64,000 nucleotides of DNA from Pseudacidovorax sp. (GTDB lineage: Bacteria; Pseudomonadota; Gammaproteobacteria; Burkholderiales; Burkholderiaceae_C), in assembly GCF_017991995.1 (NCBI RefSeq), contig NZ_JAGOPN010000005.1, positions 186,001 to 250,000 on the forward strand, given 5' to 3'. The stretch's first letter is position 1; each line of letters opens with the position of its first letter. Position numbers and translations under genes: made by a program. The notes beneath the pieces are model-generated. The model was not told where the DNA came from and searched no databases. It worked only from the letters and a program-made list of their open reading frames with translations. Shown here piece after piece: positions 9,333-18,145 of the stretch.

Positions 9333-11057
9333 TCAGAAATGCATTCTTTGTTCGGCGAGCTGGTACAGGCGCCGCCAAACGAAGTGGTTGAGCCCCATGA
9401 CGAACACGCACATCACGCCGATGCCGAGCGCGATGCGTGGGAAGTCGCCCGTCGCCGTCATCTGCGCGATGTAGCTGCCCAGGCCATGGGCCTGCAGCGT
9501 GGTGTCGCCCCAGCTCACGTACTCGGCCACGATGCTGGCGTTCCAAGATCCGCCGCTGGCGGTGATGGCGCCTGTCACGAAGCTGGGGAACACGGCCGGC
9601 AGCAGGTAGCGCTTCCAGCGCAGCCAGCCGGTGAGGCCCAGGTTGCGCGCCGCATGGCGCAGTTCGGTGGGCACGCTCGACGCCCCGGCGATCACGTTGA
9701 AGAGCAGGTACCACTGCGTGCCCAACACCATCAGCGGCGACAGCCACACGTCGGGGTTGAGCTTCCAGTGCACGATCAGCAGCACCGCCACCGGGAACAT
9801 CAGGTTGGCCGGAAAGGCCGCCAAAAACTGCGCCACGGCCTGCAGTCGGTCGGACCAGCGCGGGTTCATGCCGATCCACACCCCCACCGGCACCCACACC
9901 ACCGCGGCGATGGCGATCAGCACCAGCACGCGAACCAGCGTGTACAGACCCAGGAGGAACACATGCCCCACCTCGCCCCAGCCCACCTCGCTGTGGATGA
10001 ATCGCAGCAGCCAGACGATGGCCAGCAGCACCGCGCCCGACAGCAGCGCGTCGCCCGCGCGCTGGGCCAGCGGATTGGCCGGCCGCGGCCGGGCGCGCAC
10101 CGAGGTGCCGTCGAAGCGCCGCGGAAACCACGCCAGCGTGCGCACCGCGCGGTGCGCCAGCCACTCCCCGGTGGCGCGGGTCAGGTGAGTGCGGCGCAGC
10201 CAGTCCAGCAGCCACGAGCGGCTGGCCTCGCCGCTGCCGCTTTCGTCGAAGCGGAACTTGTCGGCCCAGGCCACCAGCGGCCGGAAGAAGAGCTGGTCGT
10301 ACAGCAGGATGCCGATCAGCATGCACAGGATGGCCCAGCCGATGGCGGGCAGGTCGCGCGCCTCGATGGCCATGGCGATGTACGAGCCTACGCCCGGCAG
10401 CTTGATGTTCTGGCCCGACACCGAAATGGCCTCGGAGGCCACCACGAAGAACCAGCCGCCGGACATGGACATCATCATGTTCCACAGCAGGCCCGGCATG
10501 GCGAAGGGCAGCTCCAGCCGCCAGAAGCGCTGCCAGCCCGAGAGCTGGAACACCGCCGCCGCCTCGCCCAGTTCGGCCGGCACCGTGCGCAGCGACTGGT
10601 AGAGGCTGAAGGCCATGTTCCAGGCCTGCGAGGTGAAGATGGCGAAGATGGCCGCGAACTCCACGCCCAGCAGGTTGCCCGGGAAGAGCGCGATGAAGCC
10701 GGTGACGGTGATCGACAGGAAGCCGAGGATGGGGATGGACTGCAGCACGTCCAGCAACGGCACCAGCAGCCGCTCGGCCAGCCGGTACTTGGCGGCCAGC
10801 ACGGCGAAAGTACAGGCGAAGACGAGCGAGGCGCCCAGCGCGATGAACATGCGCAGCGTGGTGCGAAGAAGGTAGTACGGCAGCACGGCCGGATCCAGAC
10901 TCAGCGGCAGCGGCTCGCCCACGGAATAAGGGCGCGCCATCTGCGAGGCGGCAAAGGCCAGGCCGAAGAGCACGGCCAGGATCAGGGGCAGCAGGGCCCA
11001 GTCCCAGCGGTTGCCCACGGCGCTGGAGACTTCGAGCGGCAGGAGTCGGCGGCGCAT
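9333..11057 (-). CDS. ABC transporter permease with two fused permease domains
   Basis: The 574-residue protein carries two BPD-type permease halves in one chain, as in the duplicated anion-transport permease family (COG4986 type). The first half spans about residues 15-270 and contains the EAA-like loop AAAVFQLSGWQRFWRLELP. The second spans about 330-570 and contains the matching loop RHAARNLGLTGWLRWKRYLLP. Each half has five or six membrane segments. The chosen start MRRRLLPLEV fits a short cytoplasmic N-terminus; an earlier in-frame ATG would add 38 low-complexity residues. It forms an operon with the downstream ATPase gene. The substrate is unknown. Confidence 0.9.
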   Translation of the reverse strand: MRRRLLPLEVSSAVGNRWDWALLPLILAVLFGLAFAASQMARPYSVGEPLPLSLDPAVLPYYLLRTTLRMFIALGASLVFACTFAVLAAKYRLAERLLVPLLDVLQSIPILGFLSITVTGFIALFPGNLLGVEFAAIFAIFTSQAWNMAFSLYQSLRTVPAELGEAAAVFQLSGWQRFWRLELPFAMPGLLWNMMMSMSGGWFFVVASEAISVSGQNIKLPGVGSYIAMAIEARDLPAIGWAILCMLIGILLYDQLFFRPLVAWADKFRFDESGSGEASRSWLLDWLRRTHLTRATGEWLAHRAVRTLAWFPRRFDGTSVRARPRPANPLAQRAGDALLSGAVLLAIVWLLRFIHSEVGWGEVGHVFLLGLYTLVRVLVLIAIAAVVWVPVGVWIGMNPRWSDRLQAVAQFLAAFPANLMFPVAVLLIVHWKLNPDVWLSPLMVLGTQWYLLFNVIAGASSVPTELRHAARNLGLTGWLRWKRYLLPAVFPSFVTGAITASGGSWNASIVAEYVSWGDTTLQAHGLGSYIAQMTATGDFPRIALGIGVMCVFVMGLNHFVWRRLYQLAEQRMHF

Positions 11058-11422
11058 GGCGGATCGGTGCGTGGGCGGGCAGGCGGCAGGTTGGACGGAC
11101 GGCGCCTGCGGCCACGCGATGGGCCAAGGCAGTGATGAAGGCGAAGGCGCGGTGCACCTCCATGCCGACAACGCACGAGGCCGGGTCGGCGTTGGCAGCC
11201 GAAGGCTGCCGGGCGGCCGTGGCCGACAAGGGCAGCGGGCGCGGCCGGCAGTCTAGGCGCCGACCTTGACTGGAACATGACGGCGCCGCTGAAGGGGCAA
11301 GGCCGGCAACGCCGCAGCACGCCTGCGCCCCGCCGCGCCCCCGGCTGACAGCGCGGCGCCCGCGGCGGTGTCAGGCTTGTGCCTGGTCACAACAACACCC
11401 CAGAACAGCTGGACCGCCTGCC
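11058..11422. other. intergenic region between divergent ABC permease and MFS genes
   Basis: This 365-base gap must contain the divergent promoters of the ABC operon and the MFS carrier gene. I see no convincing gene or clear sigma-70 pair. A perfect 7-bp hairpin (GGCAGCC-GAA-GGCTGCC, 11194-11210) is present without a T tract. No binding-protein gene for the ABC system is found here. Confidence 0.5.
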
Positions 11423-12763
11423 ATGAACGCTTCCATCGACCCGGCCGGCCGCACTGCGCCCGCCTCCGCCACCCCGCTCCAGCCCGCGTACACCGCCGAA
11501 GAAAAGCGCCGCCGCATCTTCGCCATCGTCGGCGCCTCCTCGGGCAACCTGGTGGAATGGTTCGACTTCTACGTCTATGCCTTCTCGGCGCTGTACTTCG
11601 CTGGCGCCTTCTTCCCCAAGTCCGACCCAACCGTCCAGCTGCTCAACACGGCCGGGGTGTTCGCCGCGGGCTTCCTGATGCGGCCCATCGGTGGCTGGCT
11701 GTTCGGCCGCATTGCCGACCGGCGCGGGCGCAAGACCTCGATGCTGATCTCGGTCACCATGATGTGCGCCGGCTCGCTGGTGATCGCCTTCCTGCCCACC
11801 TATGCGCAGATCGGGGCCTGGGCACCGGCGCTGCTGCTGGCCGCGCGCTTGTTCCAGGGGCTGTCGGTAGGCGGCGAGTACGGCACCACAGCCACCTACA
11901 TGAGCGAGGTGGCGCTGCGCGGCCAGCGCGGCTTCTTCTCGTCCTTCCAGTACGTCACGCTGATCGGCGGTCAGCTGCTGGCGGTGCTCACCATCGTGAT
12001 CCTGGAGACGATCTTCACCGAGGCCGAGCTGCGCGCCTGGGCCTGGCGCATCCCCTTCGTCGTCGGGGCGATCGCCGCGGTGGTGGCCATGTTGCTGCGC
12101 CGCTCGCTGACCGAGACGCAAGGCGCTCAGACGCGCACGAACCAGGAGGCCGGCACGCTGGCCGGGCTGTTCCGCCACCACAAGGCCGCCTTCTTCACCG
12201 TGCTGGGCTACACGGCCGGCGGCTCGCTGATCTTCTACACCTTCACCACCTACATGCAGAAGTACCTGGTCAACACGGTGGGCCTGCCCATCAAGACGAC
12301 CAGCTACGTGATGACGGGCGCCCTCTTCCTCTACATGTGCATGCAGCCGCTGTTCGGCATGCTGTCGGACCGCATCGGCCGGCGCAACAACATGCTGCTG
12401 TTCGGCGCGCTGGGCACGCTGTTCACGGTGCCCATCCTCACGGCGCTGCAGCACACGAGCAGCCCCTACGTGGCCTTCGTGCTGATCGTGGTGGCGTTGG
12501 CCATCGTGAGCTTCTACACCTCGATCAGCGGCATCGTGAAGGCCGAGATGTTCCCGCCCGAGGTGCGCGCGCTGGGTGTGGGTCTGGCCTATGCGGTGGG
12601 CAATGCCGTCTTCGGCGGCTCGGCCGAATACGCCGCGCTGTGGGCCAAGTCGGCGGGCATCGAATCGAGCTTCTTCTGGTACGTGACCGTGATGATGGTC
12701 ATCGCCTTCCTGGTCAGCCTGCGGCTGCCGCGGCAGGCGAGCTACCTGCACCACGACCATTGA
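11423..12763 (+). CDS. MFS transporter, metabolite:H+ symporter (MHS) family
   Basis: This 446-residue protein is a 12-helix major facilitator of the MHS family, which imports carboxylates such as alpha-ketoglutarate, citrate or shikimate with protons. The family opening [14 protein letters not shown] is at about residues 40-53, and the loop 2-3 motif [15 protein letters not shown] is intact. [20 protein letters not shown] is the typical MHS helix 4-5 region. The length fits KgtP-like proteins. A strong bidirectional hairpin terminator follows at 12793. It is convergent with the Bug/TctC operon. Substrate is inferred only as a small organic acid. Confidence 0.93.
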   Translation: MNASIDPAGRTAPASATPLQPAYTAEEKRRRIFAIVGASSGNLVEWFDFYVYAFSALYFAGAFFPKSDPTVQLLNTAGVFAAGFLMRPIGGWLFGRIADRRGRKTSMLISVTMMCAGSLVIAFLPTYAQIGAWAPALLLAARLFQGLSVGGEYGTTATYMSEVALRGQRGFFSSFQYVTLIGGQLLAVLTIVILETIFTEAELRAWAWRIPFVVGAIAAVVAMLLRRSLTETQGAQTRTNQEAGTLAGLFRHHKAAFFTVLGYTAGGSLIFYTFTTYMQKYLVNTVGLPIKTTSYVMTGALFLYMCMQPLFGMLSDRIGRRNNMLLFGALGTLFTVPILTALQHTSSPYVAFVLIVVALAIVSFYTSISGIVKAEMFPPEVRALGVGLAYAVGNAVFGGSAEYAALWAKSAGIESSFFWYVTVMMVIAFLVSLRLPRQASYLHHDH

Positions 12764-12792
12764 GCAGGACGGCGCCCCGCGCCATGACGAAA

Positions 12793-12818
12793 AAGGCCCG
12801 CCATCGCTGGCGGGCCTT
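12793..12818. terminator. bidirectional intrinsic terminator
   Basis: A perfect 11-bp stem (AAGGCCCGCCA with TGGCGGGCCTT) closes a TCGC tetraloop between the convergent MFS gene and Bug-protein gene. An A run on the left and TT on the right give partial tracts for termination in both directions. Confidence 0.85.
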
Positions 12819-12842
12819 GTCGTTGGTGCGGGCCTGTCGTGA

Positions 12843-13826
12843 TCAGTCGGCGTACACGCCGGCTTCCTTGATCACGGGGCCGAAGCGGGCGACTTCGGAC
12901 TGCACGAACTTCTTGTGCTCTGCCGGGTCGCTGCGCTTGTCGCTCACCACCACGGCGCCCAGCGCTTCCTCGCGGCGGATGAAGTCCGGGTCCTTCAGCG
13001 CGGTCTTGAGCGCGTCGTTGAGCTTCTTGAGCACCGGTGCCGGCGTGCCCTTGGGCGCGTACAGGCCATGCCAGATCGTCACCTGGAAGTTCTTCAGGCC
13101 CTGCTCGTCCAGCGTCGGGATGTCCTTCAGCGCCGGGGTGTTCACCCGCTTGAGCGTGGTCACGCCATAGGCCTTCACCTTCTTGGCCTCGATCTGGCCG
13201 GTGGTGTTCGTGGTCTGGTCGCACAGCAGGTCGATCTGCCCGCCCATCAGGTCGGCGATGGCCGGCGCGGTGCCCTTGTAGGGCACGGTCGTCATCTCGG
13301 CCTTCAGCGCACTCTGGAACAGCAGGCCGCACAGGTGCGAGGCCGAGCCGATGCCGGCATTGCCGAGGTTGACCTTGCCCTTGTTGCTGGCGATCCAGGC
13401 CTGCAGCTCCTTGAAGTTGTTGGCTTCGAGCTGCGGCTTGCCGATCAGCGTCATGGGCACGTCGTTGATCATGCCCAGGTATTCGAAGTCGGTTTCCCAG
13501 TTGTAGCTGAGCTTGCGGTAGAGCACCGGCGTGGTGGCCATGCCGACGTGGGTGACCAGCAGGGTCAGGCCGTCGTTCTTGGCGCGCGCCACCTTGGCGT
13601 TGCCGATGGTGCTGCCGGCGCCGGCGGTGTTGTCCACCACGATGGTGGCGCCCAGGGCCTTCTGCATGGCCTCGGCCAGGTCGCGCGCCACCTTGTCGGT
13701 CGGGCCGCCGGCCGCGAAGGGCACGACGAAGGTGATGGTCTTGCCATCGGGGAAGTCGGCGGCCTGTGTGCCGAGGGCGAATGAGGCGGCCGCTGCCGCG
13801 GCGGCCAGGCGGAAGATGGGGGTCAT
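12843..13826 (-). CDS. Bug-family (TctC-like) periplasmic substrate-binding protein
   Basis: The 327-residue protein is a tripartite tricarboxylate transporter receptor homologue of the Bug family. A Sec signal peptide (MTPIFRLAAAAAAASFALGTQA) is followed by FPDGKTITFVVPFAAGGPTD, the conserved first beta strand and ligand loop. VVDNTAGAGSTIGNAKVARA and YKGTAPAIADLMGGQID are further hallmark segments. Bug proteins bind carboxylates and other small anions; they often lack adjacent TctAB membrane genes, as here. It is the last gene of the minus-strand run with the tannase-like and alpha/beta hydrolase genes. This suggests capture of a product or substrate of those esterases. That link is inferred from position only. 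Confidence 0.95.
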   Translation of the reverse strand: MTPIFRLAAAAAAASFALGTQAADFPDGKTITFVVPFAAGGPTDKVARDLAEAMQKALGATIVVDNTAGAGSTIGNAKVARAKNDGLTLLVTHVGMATTPVLYRKLSYNWETDFEYLGMINDVPMTLIGKPQLEANNFKELQAWIASNKGKVNLGNAGIGSASHLCGLLFQSALKAEMTTVPYKGTAPAIADLMGGQIDLLCDQTTNTTGQIEAKKVKAYGVTTLKRVNTPALKDIPTLDEQGLKNFQVTIWHGLYAPKGTPAPVLKKLNDALKTALKDPDFIRREEALGAVVVSDKRSDPAEHKKFVQSEVARFGPVIKEAGVYAD

Positions 13827-13883
13827 GGTCGAGTCTCCTGATGTGAATGCGGATGCTGTGAGCGGCGGCAGGCCATGCGCACC

Positions 13884-15278
13884 TCAGCGCGGCGGCACGC
13901 GCGCCTCGACGGGCTGGGGCCGCCAGTCGAGCTGCAGGTGGCAGCCCGGCTTGCCGGCCGTGCCATAGCGCGGCTCCAGCCGGCGGCAGGCCTCGGCCAG
14001 CCCGGCGGGCGTGGGCTTGTCGCCGCGGTCGATCCAGGCGAGCAGCGCATCGAACAGGGCCGGGTATTCCGGGTCGCTCAGGTAGCTGTGCTCGCGCTCG
14101 TCGGCGAAGGTCTGCACCAGGTTCCCTTCGGTGCCTGCGGCGGTGCGGATGCGGCGGTAGGCATCCTCCAGCTCGACGAAGGCTGTCGGGTCGTGGATGG
14201 CATGCATCGTCACCGTGGGCAGCGAGGTGCGGCCGGTGGGCAGGCTGTCCGCCGCCAGGGCGCCCTGGGCCTGCGGGTCGGCCGCGTAGCGCAGCACGCC
14301 GGCGTTGAGCGCCTCGGCCTCGCCGGGCGGCGCGTCGTAGCGCACACCGACGTTGCCGAAAGGGTTGCGTCCACCCAGCCGCTTCTGCGTGAGGTCCTGG
14401 AACAGCCAGGTGGCCCAGTTGAGGTGGGCCACCAGCGTCCGCTCGGGAATCTTCACGGCCGTCAGGATGGTCTTGAGATGGGCCGCCTGCGCGGGCGAGC
14501 GCTGCGCCGCGGGCAGGCCGACGCCCGCGCAGTCGCGCACGCGCTGTGCGAGGTCCTGGCGCGTCAGCGTCGAATCCAGCGGCAGCCCCTGCCACAGCGG
14601 GTACTGCGGCTCCGAAGGCAGGGGATGGTTGCGGCACACGTACTGGTAGACCACCCGCAGGTCCAGGCGGAAGTCGTAGGCCGTGTTGCCGCCGCCCAGC
14701 ACGCCGCTGGTCAGCACCAGGCCGTCGTAGGGGCTCTTGAGCCCGCCGGTCGGCGCATAGAGTTCGGCCGCCTTCGAGGCCACGCCGCCGCCATAGCTCT
14801 GGCCGTGCAGCAGCGTGCGGCGGGGTTGGCCGAAGCGGGCCACGAAGATGCGGCGCAGGCGTTCGGTGTCCTCGGCGGCCATGGTCACGCCGTAGCCGCC
14901 GCGGCGGTAGGTGGAGCCGGCCCAGGCATAGCCGGCCTTCACCGTGATGGCCCAGCGCGTCAGGTCCTCCTCGCTGCGCGAGAGCTTCGGCGGGCCGGTC
15001 TCGGGGCCGCCGTGTGCATGCATCACGAGCACGCGGTTCCAATCCCTGGGAATGGCGATCCAGTAGAAGGCGCCTGCGCCGTCGGCGCCGGTGTAGCAGC
15101 GCGCGTCCTGCGGCACGGCCTGGGGGCACGCGGCGGGCGACGGGCCTGTGGCGGCGGCCGGGCGGATGGCTTCGTCCGCATCCGCCCTGGCGGAGGCAGG
15201 AGCGGCGATGGACAGCAGGCTGGCGGTGCCGAGTACCGCCAGCAGCAAGGCCGGTCGGAAGATGGATGAGCAGTGCAT
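13884..15278 (-). CDS. exported alpha/beta hydrolase
   Basis: This 464-residue protein has a signal peptide (MHCSSIFRPALLLAVLGTAS, cleavage near ASA). The nucleophile elbow is GQSYGG with Ser161, preceded by HAHGGPETG, which resembles an oxyanion loop. The likely acid and histidine are in the C-terminal half (ADEREHSYLSDPEYPALFDALLAW and MHAIHDPTAF are candidates). Its start codon overlaps the stop of the tannase-like gene by one base (TGATG), so the two are translationally coupled. A secreted or periplasmic esterase or peptidase role is likely, perhaps working on the same aromatic or polyester substrate as its partner. I cannot assign a named family. Confidence 0.85.
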   Translation of the reverse strand: MHCSSIFRPALLLAVLGTASLLSIAAPASARADADEAIRPAAATGPSPAACPQAVPQDARCYTGADGAGAFYWIAIPRDWNRVLVMHAHGGPETGPPKLSRSEEDLTRWAITVKAGYAWAGSTYRRGGYGVTMAAEDTERLRRIFVARFGQPRRTLLHGQSYGGGVASKAAELYAPTGGLKSPYDGLVLTSGVLGGGNTAYDFRLDLRVVYQYVCRNHPLPSEPQYPLWQGLPLDSTLTRQDLAQRVRDCAGVGLPAAQRSPAQAAHLKTILTAVKIPERTLVAHLNWATWLFQDLTQKRLGGRNPFGNVGVRYDAPPGEAEALNAGVLRYAADPQAQGALAADSLPTGRTSLPTVTMHAIHDPTAFVELEDAYRRIRTAAGTEGNLVQTFADEREHSYLSDPEYPALFDALLAWIDRGDKPTPAGLAEACRRLEPRYGTAGKPGCHLQLDWRPQPVEARVPPR

Positions 15279-18016
15279 CAGTGACGGACTCCAAGTTCGA
15301 GCGCCGCATTCGCGCCCGGATCGGCGACAAAGGCGAAGACGCCGCTGTTGTAGATCAGCTTGCCCGGCCGGCCCGTGCCCGCCGTGGCCACGCCGGGCAC
15401 CGGCGTGTCGAAGACCAGCGTGGCGCTCGCGCTTCCCAGCTGCAGACTGGTGCCGGCGATGGCGGCGTCGCGGTTGTCGCCGTTGCTGCTGGCCGCGATG
15501 TAGCTGCCGTCGGCCGTGCCGGCAATCAGACTCTGCTGCGTGGCATGCACACGCATGCCGACATTGCCCGACCCATCGCGCACCAAGTGCAGCGGCACCG
15601 CGGCACCACCCACCAGGCCGATCACCATCGAGCCCGACAGGGTGCCGCCCGTGGTGGTGGCACCGCCGGTCGGCGCGGTGGTGTAGACGTCGAAGGCGCC
15701 GCGCGTGCCGTTGAAGCTGAGGTAGCCCTTCTCGGTCTGCGTGCAGTTGGCGTCGTAGACCATGAAGCCGCCGGTGGTGGCGTCGCGGCAGTACTGGAAG
15801 GTGCCCGCATTGCGCAGCCGCACCGCACCCGCATAGCCCGTCGCCGCGCCGGTGCCTGCCTGCTGCACGCCCGCCGCGTTGGAGATGGCGGCCACCGGGT
15901 TGAACACGGTGGGCGTGCTGCGGTTGTCGAAGGTGGTCTGGAAGGCCACGAGCGACGCGAAGCCACCGCCCACTGCTCGCGTGACACCGCCCGACAGCAC
16001 CCCGCCCGGCGCGAAGGTGAACAGCGCCCCGCCCTCACCGCTCGTGTAACTGCACTGGCCCTGCGGCACCAGCGTGCCGCTGCGCTGCGTGCCGGCGGCG
16101 CGCTGGCTGCTGGCGTCGATGGTGACGGTGTAGGCCAGCGTGGCCGGGTCGATCTGCACCCGCAGCTCTTCACCGGCCATGTTGCCGCCCTTGTAGGTGG
16201 TGGCCGAGGCCGGCAGGTACTGGCATGCGAGCGGGTCGCCAACCTCGGTCACGCAGCTGTAGTTGACGGCGGCGTCCAGGCTGCCGCTGCCGCGGTACTT
16301 GGGCCAGGCCGGGAACTGGCACAGCGGCCGGGTGCGCCCGTAGCTGCCGGCCACGGTGTCCATGGCCACGGGCGTGGCCGGCGCCAGGCCCTTCTCCACC
16401 CAGGCCTCCAGCGCGCTGAGCGAATCCCAGCCCGGAATGAAGACGCCCGTGCCATGGCCCATGCCGGGCACGGTGTAGAAGCGCAGGCTTTGCGCCGCGG
16501 AGGCCGCGCCCACGGTAGCCACCACGCGGTTGTAGTAATCGATGGTGGAGTTGGGGCTGATCACCTCGTCGGCCAGGCCGTGCAGCCTGATGAGCTTGCC
16601 GCCGCGCGCGAAGAAGGGCGCCAGGTTCGGGTCGGTCGCATCGGTCAGGGCCGACACGGTGGTCACGCGCGAGGTGAATGCGCCCGGCGCCAGCGGATCG
16701 AAGGTCAGCGAATCGAAGGCCGCGTCGCGGGTGACGAAGTACTTCACCCACTGGTCGCCCGTGACGTACATGTTGGCGTCGGCCGAGGTGGCCGGGTTGC
16801 CGGGCACGGGGCGCGTGCCCAGGTCGCGGGTGGTGTACGGGCCCGCCACCAGCGCGCCTTCGAGCAGGTTGTAGCCGCCGGCCCGCGTCACGCCATTGGC
16901 CAGCGCGTAGCTGCTGAAGTCCAGCGGCGACTCGATCGTGCGCACCGTGGCCAGTTGGGCGTCCGACAGGCAGCTGTCGCCCGCGTCCGTGCCGCCGGGG
17001 CAGCGCAGCGAGGCCAGGATGGCGCTGTTGAGCTGGCGGCAGCTCTCCACGTTGCTCACGATGCTGTCGGCCGCACCGTCCAGCCGGTCGCAGGCCTGCA
17101 GCACGGTGCGCTGCACCAGCAGCGTCTTGGCCACGTTCATCCAGCCCGCGCCGCCGTTGGCGTAGAGCGCACGACCCACGGCCACGTTCGACAGCCGCGT
17201 GCCGCTGTAGTTGAGCGCCGGCTCGTTGGCGATCACGCCGTCGTAGTCGGCCGGCCAGCGCTGGATGTAGGCCAGCGCATCGCGCCCGCCGGTCGAGGTG
17301 CCGAGGAAGTAGGCCTTCGTCGGCTTGCGGCCGTAGTAGGCCAGCACCAGCGCCTGGGCCACGTCGCGCGTCTTCTTGAGCGTGAGGCCGCCGTAGTTGG
17401 CGAGCTGCTCGTCGTTGGTGGCGAAGCGGCCGTCGGTGATGCTGCTGGACTGGTGGCCGGAGTCATCGCCATAGGTGGCATAGCCCATGGCCAGCGGCGC
17501 GGCCTGGTCTGTCGGGCCGAAGCGCACGGGCTCGGTGCCGTCGATCAGCCGGCCGTTGAAGCCACCGCCGCCGAACTGGATGGTCTTGCCGTTCCAGGCC
17601 AGCGGCAGGTTGACCGCGAACTGGATGGCCTGGGCGGAGGCGTCGACCGGCTGGATGCTGCCGCGCACCTGGCAATAGTCGCCCAGGGTGTTGGCGGGAT
17701 CGGTGGCGGAGATGGCCACGGCCGTGGTGACCGTGGCGCCGCCCGTGGGCAGCGAGATGGCGCTGGCAGGCAGGCTGCGGCCGGCCAGCGCTGCACAGTC
17801 GACGGTGGGCGCGGCGGGTGGCGGGCTGGCCGGCGGGGGCGTTTCGTCCGGCGCCGGTGCGGCGGCCGGCGGTGAGGACGGCAGAAAGGCGAAGCCGGCA
17901 CCCCCTCCACCGCCGCCCCCGCAGGCGGCGAGCGTCAGGACAAGACTGAAGGCGGCAGCCCGGGTGCGGGAGCGCGACGGAAGCGTGGAAGCGGTGCGGG
18001 GGCCCGGGGGCTGCAT
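15278..18016 (-). CDS. tannase/feruloyl-esterase-family lipoprotein lacking the usual Cys pair
   Basis: The 912-residue product has a lipoprotein signal (LTLAAC at residue 32, then seven glycines) and a tannase-family domain at about residues 70-560. FFGGGGFNG-like QFGGGGFNGRLIDG, Ser241 in GTSTGG, Asp483 in HGLADEVISP and His521 in PGMGHG form the expected triad. Most family members have Cys just before the serine and just after the histidine (CS-D-HC); here these are Thr240 and Gly522. About 350 additional C-terminal residues are unlike the core family. An AGGAG site precedes the ATG. It heads an operon with the hydrolase and Bug genes. It probably cleaves aromatic or similar esters outside the cytoplasm. 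Confidence 0.88.
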   Translation of the reverse strand: MQPPGPRTASTLPSRSRTRAAAFSLVLTLAACGGGGGGGAGFAFLPSSPPAAAPAPDETPPPASPPPAAPTVDCAALAGRSLPASAISLPTGGATVTTAVAISATDPANTLGDYCQVRGSIQPVDASAQAIQFAVNLPLAWNGKTIQFGGGGFNGRLIDGTEPVRFGPTDQAAPLAMGYATYGDDSGHQSSSITDGRFATNDEQLANYGGLTLKKTRDVAQALVLAYYGRKPTKAYFLGTSTGGRDALAYIQRWPADYDGVIANEPALNYSGTRLSNVAVGRALYANGGAGWMNVAKTLLVQRTVLQACDRLDGAADSIVSNVESCRQLNSAILASLRCPGGTDAGDSCLSDAQLATVRTIESPLDFSSYALANGVTRAGGYNLLEGALVAGPYTTRDLGTRPVPGNPATSADANMYVTGDQWVKYFVTRDAAFDSLTFDPLAPGAFTSRVTTVSALTDATDPNLAPFFARGGKLIRLHGLADEVISPNSTIDYYNRVVATVGAASAAQSLRFYTVPGMGHGTGVFIPGWDSLSALEAWVEKGLAPATPVAMDTVAGSYGRTRPLCQFPAWPKYRGSGSLDAAVNYSCVTEVGDPLACQYLPASATTYKGGNMAGEELRVQIDPATLAYTVTIDASSQRAAGTQRSGTLVPQGQCSYTSGEGGALFTFAPGGVLSGGVTRAVGGGFASLVAFQTTFDNRSTPTVFNPVAAISNAAGVQQAGTGAATGYAGAVRLRNAGTFQYCRDATTGGFMVYDANCTQTEKGYLSFNGTRGAFDVYTTAPTGGATTTGGTLSGSMVIGLVGGAAVPLHLVRDGSGNVGMRVHATQQSLIAGTADGSYIAASSNGDNRDAAIAGTSLQLGSASATLVFDTPVPGVATAGTGRPGKLIYNSGVFAFVADPGANAALELGVRH

Positions 18017-18145
18017 GGTGATCGGTCTCCTGTGGCGGCTCGAACGCGAGGGCCGCTCTGGTTGAAGGGAATGCGCGGCGCACGATAGGCAGGCTCCGAC
18101 CTAGGGTCAAATAAAATAAAACGGCACTTTCGATACCAAAAAGAT
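18017..18145. promoter_or_regulatory. divergent control region, LysR / tannase operon
   Basis: This 129-base gap separates the divergent LysR and tannase-like genes. The part around 18106-18145 is conspicuously AT-rich (GTCAAATAAAATAAAACGG) in a high-GC background, as expected for overlapping divergent promoters and a LysR site. Exact hexamers are not certain. Confidence 0.55.

Noticed and set aside
15014..17875. Long plus-strand frame over the tannase-like gene
   Set aside because: Low-complexity His/Gly/Arg sequence opposite a complete lipoprotein gene with clear motifs and ribosome binding site.
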